The notes beneath the pieces are model-generated. The model did no database searches, had not been told where the DNA came from, and saw only the letters and a program-made list of their open reading frames with translations. Shown in pieces: positions 1 to 7,232 of a DNA stretch of 64,000 bases; position 1 is the stretch's first letter, and each line of letters starts with the position of its first letter. Source of the stretch: Allomeiothermus silvanus DSM 9946 (lineage in GTDB: Bacteria > Deinococcota > Deinococci > Deinococcales > Thermaceae); the NCBI RefSeq assembly GCF_000092125.1, contig NC_014212.1, positions 1,322,001 through 1,386,000 on the forward strand. The letters run 5' to 3'. The translations under genes and the position numbers were made by a program.

Positions 1-595
1 CCAGGAAGAGCGTTACCGGGGCCTGCCCGTTCTCGCCTTTGAGCTGGTGCTCCATCGGCCTGAGCCCGGCGAAAGGTTTTACATCGATGACCAAGGGCTC
101 GAGCCCCGCGGCCTTGATGGCCTCAACCAATCCCGCTACCGTTTCCTGGCGGGCTGCCCCGACTACTACTTCCATCTGCTCCCCGTCTGCGATGGTCTCT
201 GGATCATCCAAAGGAGCAAAGTCCAGCACCACCTCGTCAATGGGGAAAGGGATGTACCGCTCGGCTTCCCAGCGCACGGCCTCCTCGAGCTGCTTGGGCA
301 GCATCTTGGGCACCTGGATGGTACGGGTGATCACGGCCAGGTTGCTGGCGGCAGCCACCACGTAGCGTTTGCGGGTGCGTAACTCGCCCAGCATATCGCG
401 CAACTCCCCGGCCAATACCCCCGGCTCCACGATGGCTCCGTCCTGGATGGTGCCTGGCGGTGTAGGACGGATGGCCAAACCGCGGAGGGTGGGAGGGTAG
501 CCGGATAGCTCCACCAGCTTGAGGTTGGCCGAACCGATCTCGAGGCCCAATGCCTCGACCCGTGGCCGTAACAAGCTGCTTAATAGCTCTCGCAC
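1..595 (-). CDS. pilM: Type IV pilus assembly protein PilM, N-terminal part (runs off the window)
   Basis: PilM is the cytoplasmic actin-like ATPase that binds PilN and forms part of the inner-membrane platform of type IV pili, needed in Thermaceae for twitching and DNA uptake. About 198 codons are visible; the family is about 375 residues. Seen in the sequence: the ALGLEIGSANLKLVEL start of the actin-like fold and the block EEAVRWEAERYIPFPIDEVV, both very close to what I recall of Thermus thermophilus PilM. The start chosen is GTG at 595, with an AAAGGGGG ribosome site just upstream. The rest of the gene, and presumably pilNOPQ, lie beyond the left edge. Confidence 0.9.
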   Translation of the reverse strand, partial: MRELLSSLLRPRVEALGLEIGSANLKLVELSGYPPTLRGLAIRPTPPGTIQDGAIVEPGVLAGELRDMLGELRTRKRYVVAAASNLAVITRTIQVPKMLPKQLEEAVRWEAERYIPFPIDEVVLDFAPLDDPETIADGEQMEVVVGAARQETVAGLVEAIKAAGLEPLVIDVKPFAGLRPMEHQLKGENGQAPVTLFL

Positions 596-1000
596 TCTGC
601 CCCCTTTCAACTCACTGGAGTATAACAAGCTAAAACCGCTACCCTGTGGCTAATCGTCACATCCGGTCGTACGTGGAAAAAATAAGGCTTAACTTGGCGT
701 CTTCTCTCCATCACGGCGCGCAGAAAACCCTGACCCCTAGCGAATATGCCCGCATCTTACCTCCATTTCCTGGGGTTTCTGAGGGAGATCTGAAAAAGAT
801 TAAGGACGACTAAAGCAGGGGCGATGGAGCAGGAAAATACGCTGGAATCCTACCAAGATCTCCAGGGAGGTGACCGCATAGGTTAGCAGGTGAGTTGTCC
901 TACCTCACCAAGCTGCCCCTGCGAGGGTTGACCCCCTAGAGCGGTACCCACGGAACGATTTCCATACCCCAAGCAAGCAGGGCAACCGCGCGGGGTGGCT
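596..1000. other. Intergenic stretch without a confident gene
   Basis: About 400 bases between the homoisocitrate dehydrogenase stop and the pilM start. It presumably holds the pilM promoter. A rightward 46-codon reading frame (GTG 673 to TAA 813, ending SEGDLKKIKDD) is open but has no convincing ribosome site and I do not recognise it. A small inverted repeat (GGTGAG/CTCACC) lies near 890-910. The base composition is less GC-rich than the flanks, so a decayed gene or IS remnant is possible. Confidence 0.4.
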
Positions 1001-2005
1001 CTAAAGCGCAGCAGCGACGGCCTTGGCGAACTCGAGCGTGCCTGCTTTGCCCCCCAAGTCAGGGGTAAGGGGGCCTTGCTCGAGGGTTATGTCTACGGCT
1101 TTCTCGATGCGGCGAGCGGTTTCGTGCTCCCCCAGATAGTCAAGCATTATGGCCGCTGAGAGGATGGCGGCGGTAGGGTTGGCGACCCCCTTCCCGGCGA
1201 TGTCCGGGGCGGAACCATGTACCGGCTCGAAGATGGCGGCCTGCTCGCCGATGTTGCCCGAGGGCGCGATACCCAGGCCACCTACCAGCCCCGCGGTGAG
1301 GTCGGAGAGGATATCGCCAAAGAGGTTTTCCATTACCAGCACGTCGAAGCTCTGTGGGTTGCGCACCAGCCGCATGGCGCAGGCGTCCACAATCACCTCG
1401 GAAACCTGGATATCGGGATAGTGTTTGGCGGCGTCGTAGGCGGCCTCGAGGAAAAGCCCATCAGAAAGCGGCAGGACGTTGGCCTTGTGCACCAGTGCCA
1501 GTTGCTTGCGGCGGGTGCGGGCCAGCTTGAGGGCGTACTCCACGATCCGATAGCTGGCGTCGTAGGTGATGACCCGGTCGGCGATCGCCACCTTGCCTTT
1601 GGCGTAGCGGCGCTCCTGCTCAACATAAAGCCCCTCGGTGTTCTCGCGCACCACAACCAAATCGGTTCCCGGGGTGGAGCCTTTAACCGGGTGGTGCTTG
1701 GCCGGACGCACATTGGCGAAAAGGTCTAGCCGGCGGCGCAGGTAGCGAATAGCCCCGAAAAAGCCCTCTACTTTCTTGGTAGGGCTGGTAGCGGCTCCGA
1801 AGAGGGTGGCGTCGGCGGATTTGACAATCTCTACGGTCTCCTCGGGCACCGAGGTACCTCTTCGCTCGAAGGTCTCCCAGCCTGCCTCAGCCTCCACGAA
1901 CTCACACTTGAGCCCGGTAGCCTCGAGCACGTGCCTGGCTGCCGGGACTACTTCGTGGCCGATACCGTCGCCTTCAATTAAGCAGATTCGATAAACTCGA
2001 CTCAT
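1001..2005 (-). CDS. hicd: Homoisocitrate dehydrogenase (lysine biosynthesis, aminoadipate route)
   Basis: NAD-dependent oxidative decarboxylation of homoisocitrate to 2-oxoadipate, the fourth step of the alpha-aminoadipate lysine pathway used by Thermaceae. 334 residues, the full length of the family. Visible: the GDGIGHEV N-terminal motif, the substrate-selecting stretch [15 protein letters not shown] (residues 88-102; the arginine run distinguishes this enzyme from IPMDH), [10 protein letters not shown], the lysine of HKANVLP, GDILSDL, and [14 protein letters not shown] near the C-terminus. A TACAAT -10 box (rc of 2015-2020) nine bases before the ATG and an AAGGT ribosome site suggest its own promoter 39 bases after the DUF5317 gene. 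Isocitrate dehydrogenase side activity is possible. Confidence 0.9.
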   Translation of the reverse strand: MSRVYRICLIEGDGIGHEVVPAARHVLEATGLKCEFVEAEAGWETFERRGTSVPEETVEIVKSADATLFGAATSPTKKVEGFFGAIRYLRRRLDLFANVRPAKHHPVKGSTPGTDLVVVRENTEGLYVEQERRYAKGKVAIADRVITYDASYRIVEYALKLARTRRKQLALVHKANVLPLSDGLFLEAAYDAAKHYPDIQVSEVIVDACAMRLVRNPQSFDVLVMENLFGDILSDLTAGLVGGLGIAPSGNIGEQAAIFEPVHGSAPDIAGKGVANPTAAILSAAIMLDYLGEHETARRIEKAVDITLEQGPLTPDLGGKAGTLEFAKAVAAAL

Positions 2006-2044
2006 ACCTTGGCTATTGTAGCCCTAATGGGAATGCTGTAGGTC

Positions 2045-2737
2045 TTAAACCCGACCCAGCGAAGCCCAAATCACTACCGCAGCCAGGTAAAGCCCCAAGG
2101 CCAGGCGCTGCTTGGTGGGCTCCGGGAGGTCGAGGAGGTTGCGCCCGCCCGCCTGCAAGGCCCCCTCGAGGATCACCCCGGCAATCCCCAGCATCAGCAG
2201 GACGTCACCCAAGCTCATGACGTTGCGGAAGACCTCCAGTGGGACCGGGATCACATCCCCCAAGAACCACAGCCGGGTTTGCTCACTCATCAGGGTGTGA
2301 ATGGCATCGTAGGTGTTGCGCAGCGCGGGCTCGAGGTGGCCCAACCCGGCCTGTCGCAAAGCCTCGGCGCTCACCGGCATGTGCCCCCGGTTAGCAAGGA
2401 TTACCAGGGTATTGGCCAAAAGGCCCAGCCAGACAAACCATAGACTTCTGAGGTGCAGATTGCGCAACAGGCCATAGCCGACGAAGGCCAGCACACAGAC
2501 CTTGGCGATAGGCCCGGCCAGCTCGGGGGAGAAGAGCCCCCTCGAGGTCGCAAAGGCTAGGCCGCCCTCGAGCCCGGCGGCCAGCAAAAAAGCCCAGGCG
2601 GACTTCAGTTCAATTCTTCCGAAGTCCTGTAGGCGGGCGCCGGCGAGGAGGGCGCCGAGGAATCCGACGAGGGCGCTTGCGAGGTAGAGGCGCGTAGGAA
2701 AACCTCCCGATCTTTCCAGAGCGGGTCTTGGGACCAC
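2045..2737 (-). CDS. DUF5317-type integral membrane protein
   Basis: A 230-residue protein with about six hydrophobic segments (for example LYLASALVGFLGALLAG and VLLMLGIAGVILEGAL) and the central NRGHMPVSAEAL / GDVIPVP-type stretch seen in DUF5317 proteins; function unknown. The only in-frame start I can find is GTG 2737, preceded by AGGAG at a short two-base spacing. That start makes the gene overlap the end of the upstream HD-GYP gene by 133 bases; a second GGGAGG stands inside the overlap but no ATG, GTG or TTG follows it. Translation coupling with the HD-GYP gene is likely. Confidence 0.75.
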   Translation of the reverse strand: MVPRPALERSGGFPTRLYLASALVGFLGALLAGARLQDFGRIELKSAWAFLLAAGLEGGLAFATSRGLFSPELAGPIAKVCVLAFVGYGLLRNLHLRSLWFVWLGLLANTLVILANRGHMPVSAEALRQAGLGHLEPALRNTYDAIHTLMSEQTRLWFLGDVIPVPLEVFRNVMSLGDVLLMLGIAGVILEGALQAGGRNLLDLPEPTKQRLALGLYLAAVVIWASLGRV

Positions 2738-3996
2738 AACTCCTGGAATAGCTTAGCCAGCTTGGGGTCAAACTGGCTACCAGATAAGTCCAAAATCTCA
2801 CGCAGGGCTTCCTCGGGGGTTTTGGCTTTCACGTAAGGCCGCCCAGCGGTCATGGCCTCGTAGGCATCGCCCAAAGCCACAATCCGTGCCCAGAGGTGGG
2901 TTTCCTGCCCGGCCAAGCCATCGGGGTAGCCCCGCCCATCCCAGCGCTCGTGGTGGTGGCGGATAATGGGGAGCACGTCGCGCATGTAACGCTGGGCAGG
3001 CTGGAGCAGCTTGATGCCCTCGGTGGGATGAAGCTTGATCTGGTTGAACTCTTCCTCGGTGAGCCGCCCCGGTTTGAGCAGGATCGAGTCTGGGATGCTA
3101 ACCTTGCCGATGTCGTGAATGCGGGCTCCGTACTCGATCTTACGCTGGTCGCTTTCGTCGAGCCCGGCGGCTTTGGCGAGGTCCTTGGAGATGGCCGCTA
3201 CCCGCTCGGAGTGCAGGCGGGTGTGGGGGTCTTTGGCATCCAAGGCTTTGACCAGAACCTCGATGGTGCTATCTAAGGCTTCCTGTAGCTTGACCCGCTC
3301 GTCCCAGTAGAAGCGGGAGTAGTACAGCAGCATAAGTATAAAGAGCACGCTGAACCCGCCCCAGCCGCCCACTAGAGGGGTCTGGTAGGCCCGGGCCATA
3401 AACAGCCCGATGGGCGCTAGGACAAAGTAGCTCATCGAGAGCCAGCGGAAGTTGTCTACCCAGACCTTGCGAAGTGGAGCCCCGGAGGCGAGGTGAATGA
3501 CATACGAAACTAGGCTGATGTTCGTGAGAAAGAGGGCAAGAGAAGATGCAATAATTGCCACGCCCACGCTTATGTTTAAGTGGCCCATACTTACGGGAGC
3601 AACTTTTGTTAAGTAGTACCAAGTTAGTGTTGCAATTCCTGTAACTAGGGTGTTTTGGGCACGATTAAAAAGATCCTTGTACCAAGCTTCCTTGCCAAGT
3701 CTGGGGCTAAAGTAGCCTAGGGCCACGATAACCATGGCCAGCCAGGGCGGAAAGAGAATGACAGCCCCCAATATAATCACATAAAGATGCGACATCGTAG
3801 CATTGAAGGGTAGGGCCACTGCGATGCGGGTTGACCAGGCAACCAAGCCTACCCAGAAAGCTACATCGAGCCACGTGTAACCATGTTCTTTAGGGCCTGT
3901 TAAATACAACCAGGTGCCCAGCACCGCGGCAACCAAGGCGATACTGAAAATATAAACGACGATTCTTACTGGGACACTGCTAGACGCTCGCTGCAT
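2605..3996 (-). CDS. Membrane-bound HD-GYP cyclic-di-GMP phosphodiesterase-type protein
   Basis: Predicted sensor with a C-terminal HD-GYP domain, the family that degrades cyclic di-GMP. The N-terminal 240 or so residues hold about seven hydrophobic segments and no known ligand motif; after a short linker come HSERV, HDIGK, the HHH of IIRHHHERW, and the diagnostic GRGYPDGL, then DAYEAMTAGRPY. The catalytic residues therefore look complete. The C-terminal tail (SSDSSAPSSPAPAYR) is low complexity and overlaps the next gene. I chose ATG 3996; an in-frame TTG at 4017 would add seven residues. The membrane part (about 3480-4000) is clearly more AT-rich than the HD-GYP part, which hints at recombination or acquisition of the sensor half. 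Confidence 0.85.
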   Translation of the reverse strand: MQRASSSVPVRIVVYIFSIALVAAVLGTWLYLTGPKEHGYTWLDVAFWVGLVAWSTRIAVALPFNATMSHLYVIILGAVILFPPWLAMVIVALGYFSPRLGKEAWYKDLFNRAQNTLVTGIATLTWYYLTKVAPVSMGHLNISVGVAIIASSLALFLTNISLVSYVIHLASGAPLRKVWVDNFRWLSMSYFVLAPIGLFMARAYQTPLVGGWGGFSVLFILMLLYYSRFYWDERVKLQEALDSTIEVLVKALDAKDPHTRLHSERVAAISKDLAKAAGLDESDQRKIEYGARIHDIGKVSIPDSILLKPGRLTEEEFNQIKLHPTEGIKLLQPAQRYMRDVLPIIRHHHERWDGRGYPDGLAGQETHLWARIVALGDAYEAMTAGRPYVKAKTPEEALREILDLSGSQFDPKLAKLFQELWSQDPLWKDREVFLRASTSQAPSSDSSAPSSPAPAYRTSEELN

Positions 3997-4052
3997 CTCC
4001 GCCAACTCTACAGGCAAAATATAAACAGAGTTTTAACGGCTCATATTTCACG

Positions 4053-4079
4053 AAAAAAGAACCCATGCACTGGGTTCTT
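4053..4079 (-). terminator. Rho-independent terminator after the small peptide gene
   Basis: Read on the minus strand: AAGAACCC, seven-base loop, GGGTTCTT, then a continuous T run. It lies between the stop of the 32-residue peptide gene and the HD-GYP gene, so the peptide is made from its own short transcript. Confidence 0.8.
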
Positions 4080-4113
4080 ATTTATGGATAAGTTTATGTA
4101 ACTTGGTGGGGCT

Positions 4114-4212
4114 TTAGTGCCACTCAGCCGTAGCACCCGCAGCGAGTCCGAGGGCAATCAGGCTGGAGATCAGGCCGAACACGCGAGCGATCAGTTTCTT
4201 GGTCATATTCAT
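4114..4212 (-). CDS. Small hydrophobic peptide, signal-peptide-like (32 residues)
   Basis: A short gene with all expression signals: promoter at 4263-4291, ribosome site AAAGGAGAG, ATG 4212 (a second ATG two codons on), TAA, then an intrinsic terminator. The peptide starts MNMTKKLIARVFG, continues with a hydrophobic core, and ends AAGATAEWH. It has the layout of a secretory signal (basic start, core, ATA that could be cut by signal peptidase), leaving only a few residues outside. I do not recognise it. Possible roles are an exported signalling peptide or a small membrane peptide acting on the adjacent membrane HD-GYP protein; both are inference from position only. Confidence 0.55.
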   Translation of the reverse strand: MNMTKKLIARVFGLISSLIALGLAAGATAEWH

Positions 4213-4262
4213 CTCTCCTTTGAGGTTTGGGCGGGGTTTCTTGTTCCCCTTTGCTTGTATTG

Positions 4263-4291
4263 AGAGTAAACCGTCTGACTTCAATAGTCAA
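4263..4291 (-). promoter_or_regulatory. Sigma-70 type promoter of the small peptide gene
   Basis: On the minus strand TTGACT (rc of 4286-4291), a 17-base spacer, and TACTCT (rc of 4263-4268). It lies about 50 bases upstream of the peptide ATG. Confidence 0.55.
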
Positions 4292-4548
4292 GAGGTGTAT
4301 AGCAAGTATCAACTTGGCCTAAATTGTTGATTAATCACAATACTTTACCAATGTAAAGAAAGACCACACCCAATATAGCACATACTGTGCTCTTGGGTGC
4401 GGGCACTGTGCAAATTCGGGATTATTCTGTGCTGCAAATGGGAATCCAACCAGTAAAGCCCAAAATGAAGAATGATCTTAGGAAAGCCTAGGCGGCTGTA
4501 CTCATCCGGTTCTCAGGTCTTTCCTGGGCGAAATTGTAACTTTGCTGT
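4292..4548. other. AT-rich intergenic stretch
   Basis: Noticeably AT-rich for this genome (for example TTGTTGATTAATCACAATAC near 4323). It separates the peptide promoter from the end of the glycosyltransferase gene. I see no gene in it; an A/T tract follows the glycosyltransferase stop. Confidence 0.5.
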
Positions 4549-5367
4549 TTAAAAAAATAAAGACTCGTTTACATTTTCTCTGGCGAGCCAGGCTGCCAAG
4601 AGACGGTATCCCTTCCGGCGAACCGGATTCTTATCAAAGCGCAGCCGTAGTTGGGCCTCGAGCCAAACGGCTTTCCGGTGCAAGCTGTGCAGCCAGGGGT
4701 AATACTCCGCGCTCAGGATCAGGCCTCCTCGGTAACCCTCGGCGATAAAGCGCGGGTCGCTGGGGGTGGAGGCCCCCCCCAGGTGCAAGACCCGCCGGGG
4801 AACCAGCAGATTCTTGAAGCCCAGCTTACGGGCCCGCAGGCCCCACTCGAGGTCTTCGTTGTAGAAGAAAAAACGCTCGTCCATGCCGCCCAAACGCTCG
4901 AGCGCGGCCCGCCGCACCAAGAGCAGCGCCCCCGAGAGCCAACTTACCGGCCTGGGTTTGCGTAGCTTCCAGTAGTTAGGGGCATAAAACAGCCCGAAAG
5001 ATTGCGGTCTGCCGGAAGGGGTGACGAGCACCGGGCCTGCCAGGGCGGCGGTGGGGTCGGCGTCCAGGGCTTGTTGCAGGGCCTCGAGGTCGCCGGGCTC
5101 GAGGTAGATGTCGCTGTTCATCACCGCCGTGTAAGCACCCTGGGTGTGCTCCAAGCCTCGGTTTACAGCGTAGGCATAGCCGCGGTTGGCCACTGCAATA
5201 AGACTTACCTGGGGAAATTCGCTGCGCACCATAGCCTTACTCCCGTCGCTCGAGCCAGTATCCACCACCCAAAGCTCGGCCTCCGGATAGTAAGCGGTAA
5301 GGCGCCGTAAACACTCGTGGAGTACGGCGCGAGCGTTATAGGAGATGACCACCACCGAAAGACGCAC
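4549..5367 (-). CDS. Family 2 glycosyltransferase
   Basis: A 272-residue cytoplasmic GT-A fold glycosyltransferase that moves a sugar from a nucleotide donor, probably for exopolysaccharide or a cell-surface glycan; the acceptor cannot be told. Seen: VVVISYNA at the N-terminus, the nucleotide-binding VDTGSSDGS, the metal-site MNSDIYLEPGD in the DXD position, SGALLLVRRAALERLGGMDERFFFYNEDLEWGLRARKLG typical of the rhamnosyltransferase-like subgroup. No membrane segment. Its 5' end faces the tRNA-Val element, and the codons near its 3' end share the AT-rich character of the following region. Confidence 0.85.
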   Translation of the reverse strand: MRLSVVVISYNARAVLHECLRRLTAYYPEAELWVVDTGSSDGSKAMVRSEFPQVSLIAVANRGYAYAVNRGLEHTQGAYTAVMNSDIYLEPGDLEALQQALDADPTAALAGPVLVTPSGRPQSFGLFYAPNYWKLRKPRPVSWLSGALLLVRRAALERLGGMDERFFFYNEDLEWGLRARKLGFKNLLVPRRVLHLGGASTPSDPRFIAEGYRGGLILSAEYYPWLHSLHRKAVWLEAQLRLRFDKNPVRRKGYRLLAAWLARENVNESLFF

Positions 5368-5441
5368 CGGGATTCAGTTTAAGGCCCTAGCCAGGCTGAT
5401 TTACCGCAGACTTCACGGGGAACGGGTATGGGCGGCAAAAG

Positions 5442-5464
5442 AAAAAAGGCACCGAAAGGTGCCT
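5442..5464 (-). terminator. Original terminator of the tRNA-Cys/tRNA-Val transcript
   Basis: On the minus strand AGGCACC, loop TTTC, GGTGCCT, then a run of T. It lies four bases beyond the left copy of the tRNA-Val 3' end (5468), exactly where a terminator for the tRNA would be. Integration of the element has moved it 9.4 kb away from the tRNA gene. Confidence 0.75.
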
Positions 5465-5467
5465 ATA

Positions 5468-5512
5468 TGGTGGGCGCGATTGGACTCGAACCAACGACCC
5501 CTACCGTGTCAA
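5468..5512. repeat. Left attachment site: copy of the tRNA-Val 3' end
   Basis: 45 bases identical to 14891-14935, covering the anticodon stem's 3' side, T arm, acceptor 3' strand and CCA. The 5' half of a tRNA is absent here, so it is a displaced fragment, not a gene. Confidence 0.9.
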
Positions 5513-5643
5513 TGCTACCCGGCCACTCCCACAGCGTTATACAACACTCCACAACGCACCACACTAAGCCCGTCCTGAACGCAAAAGCTCGCTCTGATCT
5601 TCCCATGGCTTCCCATACCGTACCCCCCTATCCCAGCATGTAC

Positions 5644-5663
5644 ATTGCACCCTTATTGCACCC
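5644..5663. repeat. Left pair of putative integrase arm sites
   Basis: ATTGCACCC twice at an 11-base period (5644-5652, 5655-5663). The same pair with the same period occurs at the right end (14820-14839). Position and spacing fit arm-type binding sites of a tyrosine integrase; binding itself is inferred. Confidence 0.5.
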
Positions 5664-5683
5664 TCTTTGCAAAACAAAGCGCT

Positions 5684-6733
5684 TTATTTTTTAGTTCGCT
5701 CGCGGGATCGGTGCGCCGCCATCCGACACGCCCCTGAGCAGTACCGGGCGGTGCTACGCGCCGGGATGAAGGACGCTCCGCAGTGCGCACAAGCCCTCGG
5801 GCCCGTCTTTCGGGAAAGCTCAAGCAGTGCGTTGTGATACGCGCCGATATAGCCTGGTATCGGTGGAGCTGAGCCTTCAGGTGCTCGGGTGTACACCAGC
5901 GGGCCCGGTATCTGTACCCCTCGCAAACCGGCTTCTCGCAGGTAGCCGCGTACTCGCGCGCGGTTGAGGTACTTCCTACCGCCATGCAGGTGCAGGACTC
6001 GAGCCGATAACTCTAGCACTGGTATGGAATCTATGGAAAGGATGCGCTCATGACGCTCCTGCTTCAACAACGAGTAACGCTTGTCCCACTCGGTCCCCCA
6101 TAGCCCGTAAATATCACGCCCCAGCGTTCGAAGCACGCCGTCTAAGTCCTTACCGCCATAGCTCAATAACTCTGACCAAAACCTCACCCCGAGCGTGGCC
6201 CAAATCCACCCCTCTAGAGAGTCCTGTGGGTTTCGAAGGTGGAACTCAAAGGCCCCTACCTCTAAATCGGCTTCTGGCGGTAACGGGTGGGGTTCGAGTA
6301 GACCAATCCGTTCCACCTCTTTGGTAACAGATTTCTTGAAGGGGCCAAACGTTTTTAAGTCTGAGCATAGTGCCTTGTAAAGCCGGTTGAAGCCTACCAC
6401 CGCACTGGTTGGTTTTCCCATCCCCTCCCAGTGTTGCATATATCCCCACTGGAAAAAGGGCGGCATCGCTGTGGTCAGGCGTGGGTATGACCAATGCGAG
6501 GGAGGGGGAGGCAGATCGCGCATGGCGGGGTGTGCGCGCACAGCTTCATAAGCGTGTTCTCGAGAACGCTTTCCCACATACACGCTCCAAAACACTTTTG
6601 AAAGTACTTCCTGTGCGCTGCTTTTCCGGGCCGTATCGAAGGGAAGCAGCTCCGAGGGGGTATCCACCCAAAGTACCGGGACCTGGTAGGGGGCTGGTGT
6701 GACGCTAAATGTGACGCTAAAAGCGGTAGACAC
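5684..6733 (-). CDS. Unknown element protein with C-terminal treble-clef type zinc finger
   Basis: About 349 residues. I do not recognise the main body. The C-terminus has CAHCGASF, then YCSGACRMAAHRSR: four cysteines spaced CX2C-X12-CX3C followed by basic residues, which suggests a nucleic-acid-binding zinc finger. The best start is GTG 6733, because a perfect TATAAT lies six bases upstream and no ribosome site precedes it, as in leaderless genes. It diverges from the excisionase gene and the two promoters overlap, so it could be a regulator of the element's lysogeny-like state, but that is inferred from position only. An upstream ATG at 6763 would add ten residues. Confidence 0.65.
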   Translation of the reverse strand: MSTAFSVTFSVTPAPYQVPVLWVDTPSELLPFDTARKSSAQEVLSKVFWSVYVGKRSREHAYEAVRAHPAMRDLPPPPSHWSYPRLTTAMPPFFQWGYMQHWEGMGKPTSAVVGFNRLYKALCSDLKTFGPFKKSVTKEVERIGLLEPHPLPPEADLEVGAFEFHLRNPQDSLEGWIWATLGVRFWSELLSYGGKDLDGVLRTLGRDIYGLWGTEWDKRYSLLKQERHERILSIDSIPVLELSARVLHLHGGRKYLNRARVRGYLREAGLRGVQIPGPLVYTRAPEGSAPPIPGYIGAYHNALLELSRKTGPRACAHCGASFIPARSTARYCSGACRMAAHRSRERTKK

Positions 6734-6768
6734 GCATGGATTATAGCGCAATGATGGGGGCATGAAAG
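6727..6768. promoter_or_regulatory. Overlapping divergent leaderless promoters of the element
   Basis: Rightward: TAGACA (6727-6732), 17 bases, AATGAT (6750-6755), six bases, ATG 6762. Leftward: TATAAT (rc of 6740-6745), six bases, GTG 6733, with a weak CTTTCA at rc of 6763-6768. Each gene's start codon lies in or against the other's -35 box, so the two promoters should exclude each other. No direct evidence of activity. Confidence 0.5.
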
Positions 6769-7028
6769 TCACGAAAAAACGCGAGACTGAAAAGCGGCTT
6801 CTGGACATACAGGACATCCGGCAGGAATACGGGCTAGGGCGGCAAACCTGCTATTTGGTTCTCCGTCTTATGCCTACCGTGCGGGTGGGTTCTCGCTACA
6901 TGGTGCGTCGAGAAGACCTCGAGGCCTATCTCGAGCAGGCCGCCCGTGAGGGCCGCGACATCCGGGCAGAGGCTTTAGCTGCCACCCGCAGAAGCAAAAC
7001 CCCCGCCGGGGCAGGCGGGGGGCGCTAA
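6762..7028 (+). CDS. Excisionase-type helix-turn-helix protein
   Basis: An 88-residue MerR-like winged-helix protein of the excisionase (HTH_17) class: LLDIQDIRQEYGLGRQTCY followed by VGSRYMVRREDLEAYLEQ, the usual turn plus recognition helix and wing. Such proteins either direct integrase towards excision or repress element promoters. It is the first gene of the rightward cluster that ends with the integrase. The GGGGG before the ATG is too close for a normal ribosome site, and an AATGAT box lies six bases upstream, so leaderless translation is likely. The C-terminal tail (RRSKTPAGAGGGR) is basic and glycine-rich. Confidence 0.75.
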   Translation: MKVTKKRETEKRLLDIQDIRQEYGLGRQTCYLVLRLMPTVRVGSRYMVRREDLEAYLEQAAREGRDIRAEALAATRRSKTPAGAGGGR

Positions 7029-7040
7029 AGGTGGTGGACC

Positions 7041-7232
7041 ATGCGCGAGATCATTCTACTCGAGCTCCGCGAGATTCGCCGTCTTATAGACGGTGCGATG
7101 CTACAGTGCGGACGCTGCCCCCGCTGCGGCAGGCCCCTGCCCGCCCTCGAGCGATACACCCTCGAGCGCGATGAGGAGCCTGCGGTGTACTGCCCCTGCT
7201 GCGGGTCCGAGTGGGGGGTGCAGGATGCATAG
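7041..7232 (+). CDS. Small zinc-ribbon protein
   Basis: 63 residues with two CXXC knuckles, CGRCPRCGRPLP and YCPCCGSEW, the pattern of a zinc ribbon; an acidic N-terminal helix (MREIILLELREIRRLID) precedes it. An AAAGGTGG ribosome site lies upstream. It ends eight bases inside the PrimPol gene, so the two are probably translated together. A role as a DNA-binding accessory of the primase is a guess from position; function is unknown. Confidence 0.65.
   Translation: MREIILLELREIRRLIDGAMLQCGRCPRCGRPLPALERYTLERDEEPAVYCPCCGSEWGVQDA

Noticed and set aside
673-813. 46-codon frame upstream of pilM
   Set aside because: No ribosome site, no family; kept as a note in the intergenic entry.
5468-5545. 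A second tRNA gene
   Set aside because: Only the 3' part of tRNA-Val is present; no 5' acceptor strand or D arm follows.
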